Below, one piece after another: positions 57,027-64,000 of a stretch of 64,000 nucleotides of DNA. A model generated the notes under the pieces. It searched no databases and was not told where the DNA came from. It was given only the letters and a program-made list of their open reading frames with translations. The first letter of the stretch is position 1; each line of letters opens with the position of its first letter. The DNA lies in the NCBI GenBank assembly GCA_015057025.1, contig SVFD01000009.1:24696-88695 (forward strand), written 5' to 3'. The DNA is from Lachnospiraceae bacterium (GTDB taxonomy: Bacteria > Bacillota > Clostridia > Lachnospirales > Lachnospiraceae). The position numbers were made by a program, and so were the translations under genes.

Positions 57027-57887
57027 TTAATTCTCTTGCGTATCGTAAAAAAGCACACCCAAGGTTCCGCGACCGCAGTGGCTGGAAATAACACCACCGG
57101 CTACAGTCTCATATATCTCTTCAAAGTAATTTAAACTCTTAAGATATTCTTTTACATCCTCCACAATTGCCTGGTCCATATCAGTATGCGTTACGAACAC
57201 GCGGGTTTTATCGGCACGAAGAAGTTGTTCTTCCATGTCTTTTACGTATTTTAAAATAACTTTGCCATACTTTCCTCTATACTTCTGGCCAACACCCATT
57301 TTACCCATTTTTACTTCAATGCGGGGCTTTAACTGCAACGTATTGGCAAGTAAAGCAGTTACTGCAGTACAACGTCCGCCTCTTGCAAGATATGTAAGAT
57401 TATCTACCACAAAGCTTGCGCGCACAAGAGTACGTGCATCGGAAATTGCTTCTACAATTTCTTCAGCACTCTTACCTTCCGCTGCCATATCAGCAGCTCT
57501 TAACACCTGGAGACCGATACCGGTAGACAAATTCATGGAGTTAATGATGAACACTCTGTCATATTCCAATTCACTTGCCGCAAGACGCAATACATTACAA
57601 GTAGTACTCATATCTTCAGAAATACCGATATAAATCACATCTTCTCCGGCTTCTTTAAAGGGTTTAAGAAAATTTATTGCATCTTCGATAGATGCTGCCG
57701 CTGTTTTGGGGGTTGTTTTGTTTTTATCCGCCCAATCAAAAATTTCAAGAGGAGTTACCTCTACCATATCAAAATAGCTTTTATCATCCATTACAATACA
57801 TAATGGAATGACTTTAATGTCATATTTCTCTTTTAATTCCGGTGATAAATCACAGGTACTGTCCGAAACAATTCTCACTTTAGCCAT
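57027..57887 (-). CDS. DegV family fatty acid-binding protein
   Basis: A 286-residue protein of the DegV/FakB family. The N-terminal signature VRIVSDSTCDLSPELKEKYDIKVIPLCIVMDD in substance and DARTLVRASFVVDNLTYLARGGR are typical. FakB proteins bind a fatty acid and present it to the FakA kinase for phospholipid synthesis; GVISSHCGRGTLGVLFY at the end has the conserved His near the ligand carboxylate. No fakA is in the window. It ends at the hairpin 56967-57006. Confidence 0.92.
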   Translation of the reverse strand: MAKVRIVSDSTCDLSPELKEKYDIKVIPLCIVMDDKSYFDMVEVTPLEIFDWADKNKTTPKTAAASIEDAINFLKPFKEAGEDVIYIGISEDMSTTCNVLRLAASELEYDRVFIINSMNLSTGIGLQVLRAADMAAEGKSAEEIVEAISDARTLVRASFVVDNLTYLARGGRCTAVTALLANTLQLKPRIEVKMGKMGVGQKYRGKYGKVILKYVKDMEEQLLRADKTRVFVTHTDMDQAIVEDVKEYLKSLNYFEEIYETVAGGVISSHCGRGTLGVLFYDTQEN

Positions 57888-57951
57888 AGTTTACACCTTT
57901 CTATCACTTTTACTATTACAAAAGCATAAAGCACTATACTATCATTGTACG

Positions 57952-57975
57952 AAAAAGCCGGATTATCTCTCCGGC
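57952..57975 (-). terminator. Terminator of the small helical protein gene at 58042
   Basis: GCCGG (57957-57961) and CCGGC (57971-57975), extended by an outer GTACGAAA/TTTCGTAC pairing, form a hairpin. TTTTTCG follows the inner stem on the minus strand; CTTTTTAT follows the outer stem on the plus strand. Confidence 0.7.
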
Positions 57976-58041
57976 CTTTCGTACCTTTTTATAGTATACT
58001 CTCTTTTTATAAAATTTTTATAAACTTATTATACTTATTTC

Positions 58042-58473
58042 TTACAGAAACTGCAACAAATCCTGGGACATTTTTTGTTCCATCTCTACCAGTTCTTTTG
58101 CAAGATTCATACTTCCCGCATCTGCTTTGTTATACTTATGCATATTTTCGGTAGTTGATTTTACCCCCATGTTACATCCATCAATTAAAATTTCCGCAAT
58201 TTTATGAGAATCTTTTTCCATCATGAGTTTCATATCCGTACTGATTTTAGCAAAGGCACTGGCCATTTTAGGCGGATCCTGTGTCGTTTCTTTTACCTGA
58301 TTTAACATTCGATGACACTTATCACCAAAGTCATCATGTCTCTCAAGATATTTGTCAATGACAGCAATCAGTTTCCCGTCTTCCGCATAAGAACGCACCT
58401 GCTTCATGCTTTCAACGCCCATTTTACAGCCCGCATCACATTCTTTTAATAAAGCAACCGTATCCGAATTCAT
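58042..58473 (-). CDS. Small conserved-looking helical protein with repeated GCxMGV motif
   Basis: A 143-residue, mostly helical cytoplasmic protein. The motif DAGCKMGVESMKQV near residue 12 is echoed by IDGCNMGVKSTTENMHKY near residue 102, so the protein may be an internal duplication forming a ferritin-like or four-helix bundle. His, Glu and Asp are spaced along the helices (ERHDDFGDKCHRML), which could bind metal. GGAGG lies eight bases before the ATG at 58473. It follows the TetR gene but is separated by 62 bases. I do not recognise a named family. Confidence 0.75.
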   Translation of the reverse strand: MNSDTVALLKECDAGCKMGVESMKQVRSYAEDGKLIAVIDKYLERHDDFGDKCHRMLNQVKETTQDPPKMASAFAKISTDMKLMMEKDSHKIAEILIDGCNMGVKSTTENMHKYNKADAGSMNLAKELVEMEQKMSQDLLQFL

Positions 58474-58535
58474 TTTACATACCTCCAATCAATTCTTTGA
58501 TTTTAGTATGTCGGTTTCATAAAGAAATATGCCTT

Positions 58536-59186
58536 TTACGGGTTTAATAATTTAAGTACACCATTATATGAAAAATCCCGTGCCGCTTCTTTTGTAAATC
58601 CTCCGGCATAATATTGATTTAAAATACAATAAATGTAACCTGTCACTTGTGTCGCAAATACACTTCTACGAACCACAACTTCACCTTCTGAAAATAGACC
58701 TTCTCGGAATCCCTGCTCCATATAATCATCTATCATTTTTTCCACGTAAATTAAGGGGCAGTTTTCCTGTAAATGAAACTTCTCTATTTCACCGCGAAAT
58801 GTTTCTTTTACCTCATAGGTACCGGTAAACATCTTTAACAAACTGCCGACGCCTTTCGTATATGGCAGTTTTTCTTCCAAGAAATCTAGTAATAAATAAT
58901 ACTTTTCTTGAAAACTAATGTTTTTTTTCATAATCTGCTCTATGTTTTTTATTTGTACATATGTGTCATAAAGCAAAGCTTTTACAATAATTTCTTCTTT
59001 ACTGGAAAAATATTCGTATGCAGTACCTTTTCCAATTCCCGCGCGACCTGTAATATCACTTACTTTAATGCTGTTGATATCATAATCTTCCTGAACCATT
59101 TCGATAACAGCACGGTACATAAGCATTTCTTTTTCAGCAATTCCTTCAAATTTCAAAAGAAAATCACCGGTATTTACTGTTTTCAT
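58536..59186 (-). CDS. TetR/AcrR family transcriptional regulator
   Basis: A 216-residue repressor. The helix-turn-helix is IKVSDITGRAGIGKGTAYEYFSSKEEIIVKAL near residues 38-68. The C-terminal helical domain binds ligand and dimerises; its ligand is unknown. GAGGTG precedes the ATG. The gene follows the RND exporter by 25 bases in the same direction, and a TetR-type palindrome lies before the exporter at 63180-63197. Autoregulation of the two-gene operon is the simplest reading. Confidence 0.93.
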   Translation of the reverse strand: MKTVNTGDFLLKFEGIAEKEMLMYRAVIEMVQEDYDINSIKVSDITGRAGIGKGTAYEYFSSKEEIIVKALLYDTYVQIKNIEQIMKKNISFQEKYYLLLDFLEEKLPYTKGVGSLLKMFTGTYEVKETFRGEIEKFHLQENCPLIYVEKMIDDYMEQGFREGLFSEGEVVVRRSVFATQVTGYIYCILNQYYAGGFTKEAARDFSYNGVLKLLNP

Positions 59187-59211
59187 TTTTCACCTCGTTT
59201 TTCACAAAGAA

Positions 59212-62200
59212 TTATAATTCTTCCTCTACCATGCTCTTATTCTTATTAAACATATCATAAATACAAGGTACAACAACCAAAGTTAAAATAGTACCATAAA
59301 CTAAACCACCTGTCATGGTAATTGCCATAGGCTGCATCATCTCAGAACCTTCACCCATACCTAAAGCCATCGGTATCATAGAAAGAATAGTTGTTAATGC
59401 AGTCATTAAAATAGGTCGCAAACGTGCTTTTCCTGCTTCTACAATAGCCTCTTTCTTAGCCATGCCCTCACGACGCAACTGATTTATAAAATCAACCATA
59501 ACAATACCATTATTTACAATAATACCTGCAAGCATAACAAATCCAATCATTGCAATAACACTGACTTCGTATCCGCAAAGGAACAACGCGCCAAAACCAC
59601 CGGTAAACGCTAACGGGATTGTAAACATAATGATAAAAGGCGACAGCAACGACTGGAACTGTGCAACCATTACCATGTAGATAAAAATTATCGCCAGTAA
59701 AAGCATCAAAAAGAGCTGCTCCATTGCATCCATAATCATCTCATCTTCACCGGCCATCTCAAGGCTGTATCCCTCCGGTAAAGGATATTCATCTAATTTA
59801 TCTTTTAATTCATTACTAACCAATGTAACATTATGCTCTGCATCAATTCCTGCTGTAACATTTATATAACGGGTTTGGGCAGAACGATTAATGGAATTCA
59901 TGGAAATTCCTTCTTCGAAGGTTGCAATCTGCGTAATTTTAATCTGTTCTTCCTCACCATCCCTATTTGTATACGGGAAAGTAATATTCTTAATATCATT
60001 AATTGATACTTCTGACTGCTCCTCACTCATAAGATATACATCATAGTCTTTTAAGTTTGTAGACACCTGTGTAGAGGCCGACGTAGAAGCTAATTCAGCA
60101 TATACCAACTGGAAAACCTGAGCTACTGTCATCTGATATTTAGCAGCCTTTTCTTTATCTACATGAATGGTTAATGATGCTGTAGCATCTTCCAACCCGT
60201 CATGAACGTCAACTGTACCTTCTGTTTCTTCCATAATTCTTGCAACATCAATTGCAATCTCCTCCAATGTGTCCAAATCACGTCCTTTTACCTGAACACT
60301 TAATCCACTACCTAACATTGCTGTCATATCTGAGGATTCTGAACTGATGGAAATTAGACCATCTATATTTTCTGTCTTTTCTTTTATCTCATCTATAATA
60401 TCATACATAGATCTGTCACTTTCTTCATCCAAAAGAATGTAGTAAGTAACGCTTTCGGTACCGCTTGACATCATACTCATGGTTCCGCCGCCTCCGGCCA
60501 TCGCACCAATTGTTTCAATTCCTTCTATATCAGAAATTGCAGAGGTTGTTTCATCTGCCAATGCTTTTAACTCATCAAAAGTAAGAACCTGCTCTTCTTT
60601 AGGTCCAACCGTCATAGAAATCTGATTAGCTTCCATTTCCATATCCATAAAGGTAAAACCTCTGGAAAATGCAGCCCAAGTGGATGCCACAAGTAAAATC
60701 AATGATAAAATTAATACCACCGGCTTAATTCGCAAAATAAAATGTAAGCAATTTCCGTACCAATCTCTGAATTTATCGTATAATTTAGTCTTAGGCTCGA
60801 CTGCATTTTTTAACATACCGGATGCCATCATCGGTACAAAGGTAAGCGCAACAATTAGACTTGCTACCAGAGTATATGCAATCGTTAAAGCAATATCTAC
60901 AAACAACTGTCTAGTAATACCATCTGTAAAAATAATCGGTGCAAATACACAAACTGTTGTCAATGTAGATGCCACAATCGCACCTGCAACCTGGGAAGCC
61001 CCTTCTACTGCAGCTTTTTTCGCCGACATACCCTCTTTCTTTAATCGATATATATTCTCAATAACTACAATTGAGTTATCTACAAGCATACCAATACCCA
61101 ATGCCAAACCGGATAAAGAAATCAAGTTTAACGTAATATCCGTAAAATACATTAACACCAAAGCAAAAACCACACTCATGGGAATTGAACATGCTATAAC
61201 AAAGGTAGAACGAATGTCTTTTAAGAAGATTATCAAAATAATAATCGCCAAAGCAGCACCTACTAAAATGTTCTGTACGACAGACTTCACTATCATGTCG
61301 ATATAAACACCCTGGTCCATAAGTACCGCAATATTTAAATCCGGGTTTTCTTCTTCTAACTTCTCGAATCTGTCCAAAAGATTATCGGTAACTTCACCGG
61401 TAGAATATCCGGTCTGTTTTTCAAAAGAAAGCATAATTGCAGGATTACCGTTTACACGGGAATAAGAATCTGCAGCATCATTTACCAGACGCACATCTGC
61501 TACGTCCTTTAAATAAATGACACCAACGTCATCCATTCCCATATCCATAAGCACGAGATTTTCCAAGTCCTCTTGAGAAGTAATCTGATCACCTACACTT
61601 ACAAGATACTGGGTATCTCCATCCTGAACATAGCCTGCCGGCATATAAAAATTCTGTGCCATAAACAGGTTATTAATCATATCAACCGTAAGAATCTGTG
61701 TTAAATCTGCAGATTCTTTTGCCGATTCTTCTGCATCCTCTAACTGCTGTTCTCCGGCTTCAATCTGTACCATGGCAGCACTTAACTGCGCTGATGCCGC
61801 ACTCATCTCAATTACCGCCAAAAACTGTGATTCTGATAAGGTCAAATATGCCTCATCAAGTGTAACAAGACCTTCATTTACTTTCGACTGTGCAGTCTGT
61901 GCCTGCGCAATTCCTGCATTTAACTTGGTTAAATTCTCAGTCAACAAAGTAACTGCTGTAGGAATATCCTGATAAGTATTAATGGTAATACCCAAAGCAG
62001 CATATGCAGAAGCTCCCTGCGCAAGACCGGCATTAATCTGTTCTAATCCGCTCTGTGCTCCTTGCTTCATTTCTATAAGAACCATATTCAAAGTCATCAG
62101 ACTGGAATCATACGCAGGAACCGTTACTCCTTTTGTTGCTAACAATGCAATCACTTCTGCCTCAGACATATTTCCATAGTTGGGATCACTCATTACCGCA

Positions 62201-63096
62201 TCAATTTCAGTAATTGTATTCTCTAGCTGCATCGCCATGGCATAAGTATCATTCAACGACTTAATGGCAGTTTCCAAGGAGGTCTTGGTTGTATTTAATT
62301 CCGTAATTGTCCCTGTTAAAGTACTTCCTCCGATGTACGCCTGAATCTTACCGTTGATAACTTCATTGGATGCATCTGCAAGTTCAGATGCCAATTCTTC
62401 TTGAGCTTGTTTTAATTCTTCCTGGCCATTTTCAATTTCTGCCTTGGCATCAGCCAATTCTTTTCTCGCCTCTTCAAACTGCTCATCGATTTCAGCAAGA
62501 ACTTTCTCATTTAATGCATTTACTTTATCTTCTTCAATAACAACAATAAACTTTTCCTCTACGGAACCGGTCATGCTGACTGTTGCAACACCTTCAACAC
62601 TTTCCAATGTAGGTTTTAATTCATTTTCAACATATTCAGATATCTCAATCTGGGACATGCCTTCAATATCCGCAGAAGCGACCATAATGGGAAGCATATT
62701 AGGGTCAAGCTGCATAATCATAGGGGCGCTGACCGTATCGGCCCAAGCACCTTTTAACTGATCTAACTTTTGTTGCATCTCAATTACAACAGAATCCATA
62801 TTAGTATCCTGTTCATACTCTAAAATTACCATAGAGTAGCTGTTAGATGACACTGAACTTATACTCTTAATATTTGAGGTTGTTGCCATAGCAGCTTCAA
62901 TAGGAGCGGTTATATTTTTTTCAATTTCTTCCGGACTGGCACCGGGATCAGTTGTAATAACCAATGCATAAGGTAAACTCATATTTGGAAGTAAATCGGT
63001 AGTCATTCTCATAACCGATACAACACCCAAAACTAATACCAAGACAACACCTACCCAAACAGTATAAGGTTTCTTTACACTAAATTTTGATAACAT
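59212..63096 (-). CDS. RND-superfamily exporter with long periplasm-side coiled-coil insert
   Basis: A 1294-residue RND transporter, about 250 residues longer than AcrB-type pumps. Helix 1 is KPYTVWVGVVLVLVLGVVSVM; AIIILIIFLKDIRSTFVIACSIPMSVVFALV and GLALGIGMLVDNSIVVIENIYRL mark the helix 2-4 block with the proton-relay Asp; the second half repeats this (MIGFVMLAGIIVNNGIVMVDFINQLRREGM). Between the first porter subdomains, about residues 195-465, a Glu/Ala/Lys-rich coiled coil is inserted. No adaptor or outer-membrane gene is adjacent, as expected for a Gram-positive. It is probably controlled by the downstream TetR gene. Substrate unknown. Confidence 0.93.
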   Translation of the reverse strand: MLSKFSVKKPYTVWVGVVLVLVLGVVSVMRMTTDLLPNMSLPYALVITTDPGASPEEIEKNITAPIEAAMATTSNIKSISSVSSNSYSMVILEYEQDTNMDSVVIEMQQKLDQLKGAWADTVSAPMIMQLDPNMLPIMVASADIEGMSQIEISEYVENELKPTLESVEGVATVSMTGSVEEKFIVVIEEDKVNALNEKVLAEIDEQFEEARKELADAKAEIENGQEELKQAQEELASELADASNEVINGKIQAYIGGSTLTGTITELNTTKTSLETAIKSLNDTYAMAMQLENTITEIDAVMSDPNYGNMSEAEVIALLATKGVTVPAYDSSLMTLNMVLIEMKQGAQSGLEQINAGLAQGASAYAALGITINTYQDIPTAVTLLTENLTKLNAGIAQAQTAQSKVNEGLVTLDEAYLTLSESQFLAVIEMSAASAQLSAAMVQIEAGEQQLEDAEESAKESADLTQILTVDMINNLFMAQNFYMPAGYVQDGDTQYLVSVGDQITSQEDLENLVLMDMGMDDVGVIYLKDVADVRLVNDAADSYSRVNGNPAIMLSFEKQTGYSTGEVTDNLLDRFEKLEEENPDLNIAVLMDQGVYIDMIVKSVVQNILVGAALAIIILIIFLKDIRSTFVIACSIPMSVVFALVLMYFTDITLNLISLSGLALGIGMLVDNSIVVIENIYRLKKEGMSAKKAAVEGASQVAGAIVASTLTTVCVFAPIIFTDGITRQLFVDIALTIAYTLVASLIVALTFVPMMASGMLKNAVEPKTKLYDKFRDWYGNCLHFILRIKPVVLILSLILLVASTWAAFSRGFTFMDMEMEANQISMTVGPKEEQVLTFDELKALADETTSAISDIEGIETIGAMAGGGGTMSMMSSGTESVTYYILLDEESDRSMYDIIDEIKEKTENIDGLISISSESSDMTAMLGSGLSVQVKGRDLDTLEEIAIDVARIMEETEGTVDVHDGLEDATASLTIHVDKEKAAKYQMTVAQVFQLVYAELASTSASTQVSTNLKDYDVYLMSEEQSEVSINDIKNITFPYTNRDGEEEQIKITQIATFEEGISMNSINRSAQTRYINVTAGIDAEHNVTLVSNELKDKLDEYPLPEGYSLEMAGEDEMIMDAMEQLFLMLLLAIIFIYMVMVAQFQSLLSPFIIMFTIPLAFTGGFGALFLCGYEVSVIAMIGFVMLAGIIVNNGIVMVDFINQLRREGMAKKEAIVEAGKARLRPILMTALTTILSMIPMALGMGEGSEMMQPMAITMTGGLVYGTILTLVVVPCIYDMFNKNKSMVEEEL

Positions 63097-63179
63097 CTTT
63101 GCCTCCGTTTATATTATGTATTTGTTTTTATTAAATAAAAATGCAACGCTAAGTATATATTACATTTGTGTGCAAATTG

Positions 63180-63197
63180 TGACCGACCGTTCGGTCA
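63180..63197. promoter_or_regulatory. TetR-type operator before the RND exporter
   Basis: TGACCGA-CCGT-TCGGTCA is an 18-base palindrome with perfect 7-bp arms. It lies 84-101 bases before the exporter ATG, where GTCACA overlapping the palindrome, with TATATA or TATACT downstream, could form the promoter. The adjacent TetR gene is the likely binder. Confidence 0.8.
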
Positions 63198-63207
63198 GTA
63201 TAAAGCA

Positions 63208-63234
63208 GAAAAAATGGAGTTCTTATGAACTCCA
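63208..63234 (-). terminator. Terminator of the rRNA-tRNA transcript
   Basis: TGGAGTTC (63215-63222) and GAACTCCA (63227-63234) form a perfect 8-bp stem with a four-base loop, followed on the minus strand by TTTTTTC. It lies eight bases after tRNA-Phe, the last tRNA of the cluster. Confidence 0.9.
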
Positions 63235-63242
63235 ATAAAAAA

Positions 63243-63315
<73 letters not shown>

Positions 63316-63336
63316 AATTACTTCCTAAGAAGTTAG

Positions 63337-63410
63337 TAGCGGGGGAAGGATTTGAACCTACGACCTCCGGGTTATGAGCCCGACGAGCTTCCAGACTGCT
63401 CTACCCCGCG
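63337..63410 (-). tRNA. Initiator tRNA-fMet (anticodon CAT)
   Basis: A 74-base tRNA. The three G-C pairs flanking the anticodon loop (GGG CTCATAA CCC) and an unpaired first base C1 are initiator features. Position 72 reads U rather than the common A. The T stem GTAGG/CCTTC has one U-U mismatch. Otherwise the cloverleaf is complete, so it is called functional. Confidence 0.93.
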
Positions 63411-63485
63411 TTAATACGGTTTGGATAAACCTGAACTTTGTGTAGTGATACTTCCCTACCAAAAGCATTTCTCTTAAGAAATGAA

Positions 63486-63567
63486 TGGGCGGAGATGGAT
63501 TCGAACCATCGAAAGCGTTGCTAACAGATTTACAGTCTGCCCCCTTTGGCCACTCGGGAACCCGCCC
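63486..63567 (-). tRNA. tRNA-Tyr (anticodon GTA)
   Basis: An 82-base class II tRNA with a long variable arm (TTAGCAACGCTTTCG region). Acceptor GGGCGGG/TCCGCCC has a G-U pair at the seventh position. The anticodon loop is CTGTAAA. Confidence 0.95.
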
Positions 63568-63606
63568 ATATTATATAAATATTAAATTTGTATCTTGCGA
63601 TACGAG

Positions 63607-63679
63607 TGGAACCTATAGGGCTCGAACCTATGACCCTCTGCTTGTAAGGCAGATGCTCTCCCAGCTGAGCTAAGATTCC
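63607..63679 (-). tRNA. tRNA-Val (anticodon TAC)
   Basis: A 73-base cloverleaf: acceptor GGAATCT/AGGTTCC, D stem GCTC/GAGC, anticodon stem TCTGC/GCAGA with loop CTTACAA, T arm ATAGG/CCTAT. It follows tRNA-Asp in the same transcript. Confidence 0.96.
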
Positions 63680-63691
63680 ATAAGTTATGAA

Positions 63692-63765
63692 CGACCCAGA
63701 TCGGACTCGAACCGACGACCTCCGCCGTGACAGGGCGGCGCTCTAACCAACTGAGCCACTGGGCC
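63692..63765 (-). tRNA. tRNA-Asp (anticodon GTC)
   Basis: A 74-base cloverleaf: acceptor GGCCCAG/CTGGGTC with one G-U pair and G73, anticodon stem CCGCC/GGCGG with loop CTGTCAC, T arm GTCGG/CCGAT. It is the first tRNA after the 23S rRNA 3' end, about 80 bases downstream. Confidence 0.96.
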
Positions 63766-63845
63766 TTAAGATAATTTATACCTTCAAAACCGAACACAGA
63801 CATTTCTTTCCACCAAGCTAATTCTTCCTTACACTACTCCTTACC

Positions 63846-64000
63846 TGGATAAGCTTTCGACCTATTAGTAACTATCAGCTGAATGCATTACTGCACTTAC
63901 ACCTTGGCCCTATCTACCTCGTAGTCTTCAAGGGGTCTTATTGATTGGGATATCTCATCTTGAGGGGGGCTTCACGCTTAGATGCCTTCAGCGTTTATCC
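63846..64000 (-). rRNA. rrl: 23S ribosomal RNA, 3' end (partial)
   Basis: The minus strand reads CCTTGAAGACTACGAGGTAG, then TGCATTCAGCTGATAG, then ACTAATAGGTCGAAAGC, which is the conserved 3' terminal part of 23S rRNA. The gene runs off the right edge, so only the last 155 bases or so are here. The exact 3' end is estimated. Downstream come tRNA-Asp, Val, Tyr, fMet and Phe, with no 5S rRNA in between. Confidence 0.93.

Noticed and set aside
60680..61306. 208-codon plus-strand open frame
   Set aside because: Antisense to the RND exporter; composition rich in Ile/Thr/Lys as expected for a shadow frame, with no motif.
63766..63845. 5S rRNA between 23S and tRNA-Asp
   Set aside because: The gap is about 80 bases, shorter than a 5S gene, and lacks its conserved segments; it reads as ordinary spacer.

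Overview
The window looks like a chromosome segment from an anaerobic, flagellated, endospore-forming Clostridia member, most like Lachnospiraceae. The grounds are low G+C coding sequence, sporulation genes (bofA, yabP, yabQ, a CotS-like kinase), an [FeFe]-hydrogenase-type protein, flagellin/FliS, a Firmicutes-type Flp/Tad pilus locus and a yaaR-holB-ricT-trmN-rsmI housekeeping block. Genus cannot be fixed from the sequence alone. Almost all genes are on the minus strand, and an rRNA operon runs leftward from the right edge, so the replication origin probably lies to the right. Only yaaL, a KdpDE-like pair, a VanZ-family gene and an AraC regulator are on the plus strand. No phage, insertion sequence, integrase or CRISPR array is visible.

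Layout. 0-12.6 kb: a long leftward operon from a good sigma-A promoter (12626-12654): prepilin peptidase, TadZ, TadA, TadB, TadC, a 58-residue Flp pilin (7646-7822), three TadE/G-type pseudopilins, a second peptidase, an FHA protein, a rhomboid protease, a flavodoxin/SCP2 protein, a HIT protein and a partial DUF3137-like protein. 12.7-18.3 kb: bofA with a sigma-E-like promoter, yaaL divergent from it, and a flagellar unit (1045-aa DUF6240/FliK-like protein, flagellin, FliS) behind a sigma-28-like promoter. 18.4-25.6 kb: MATE-DUF4190-HAD operon, a KdpDE-like pair with an apparently leaderless transcript, tRNA-Pro, and a Y-family polymerase with a LexA box and a small partner gene. 25.7-30.2 kb: the conserved mazG-hup-rqcP-yabP-yabQ-divIC cluster, split by an oppositely oriented VanZ-family gene and a 133-bp nested hairpin element. 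30.2-36.4 kb: PEGA lipoprotein, CotS-like kinase with a sigma-E-like promoter, CCA-adding enzyme, HAD phosphatase, Na+-dependent transporter. 36.5-46.7 kb: signalling genes: an EAL phosphodiesterase, an [FeFe]-hydrogenase-like sensor candidate and a methyl-accepting protein in one run, then a diguanylate cyclase-AlaX-hydrolase-DMT operon and an AIM24 protein. 46.8-56.3 kb: DUF1846, AraC, acpP, and the rsmI-trmN-ricT-holB-yaaR-kinase-decarboxylase block. 56.4-63.2 kb: Cu/Zn SOD-like protein, DegV, a small helical protein, and an RND exporter with its TetR regulator and operator. 63.2-64 kb: five tRNAs behind the 3' end of 23S rRNA, with no 5S rRNA between.

How the parts fit: surface motility and adhesion (Flp pilus, flagellum, chemotaxis receptor, c-di-GMP enzymes) dominate. 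Sporulation is the second theme, with sigma-E-like promoters at bofA, yabP and the cotS-like gene. No gene-free stretch exceeds 300 bases except the rRNA/tRNA block at the right end. The intergenic elements most worth checking are 28521-28653, 6045-6164, 46700-46728 and the leader at 36390-36429.
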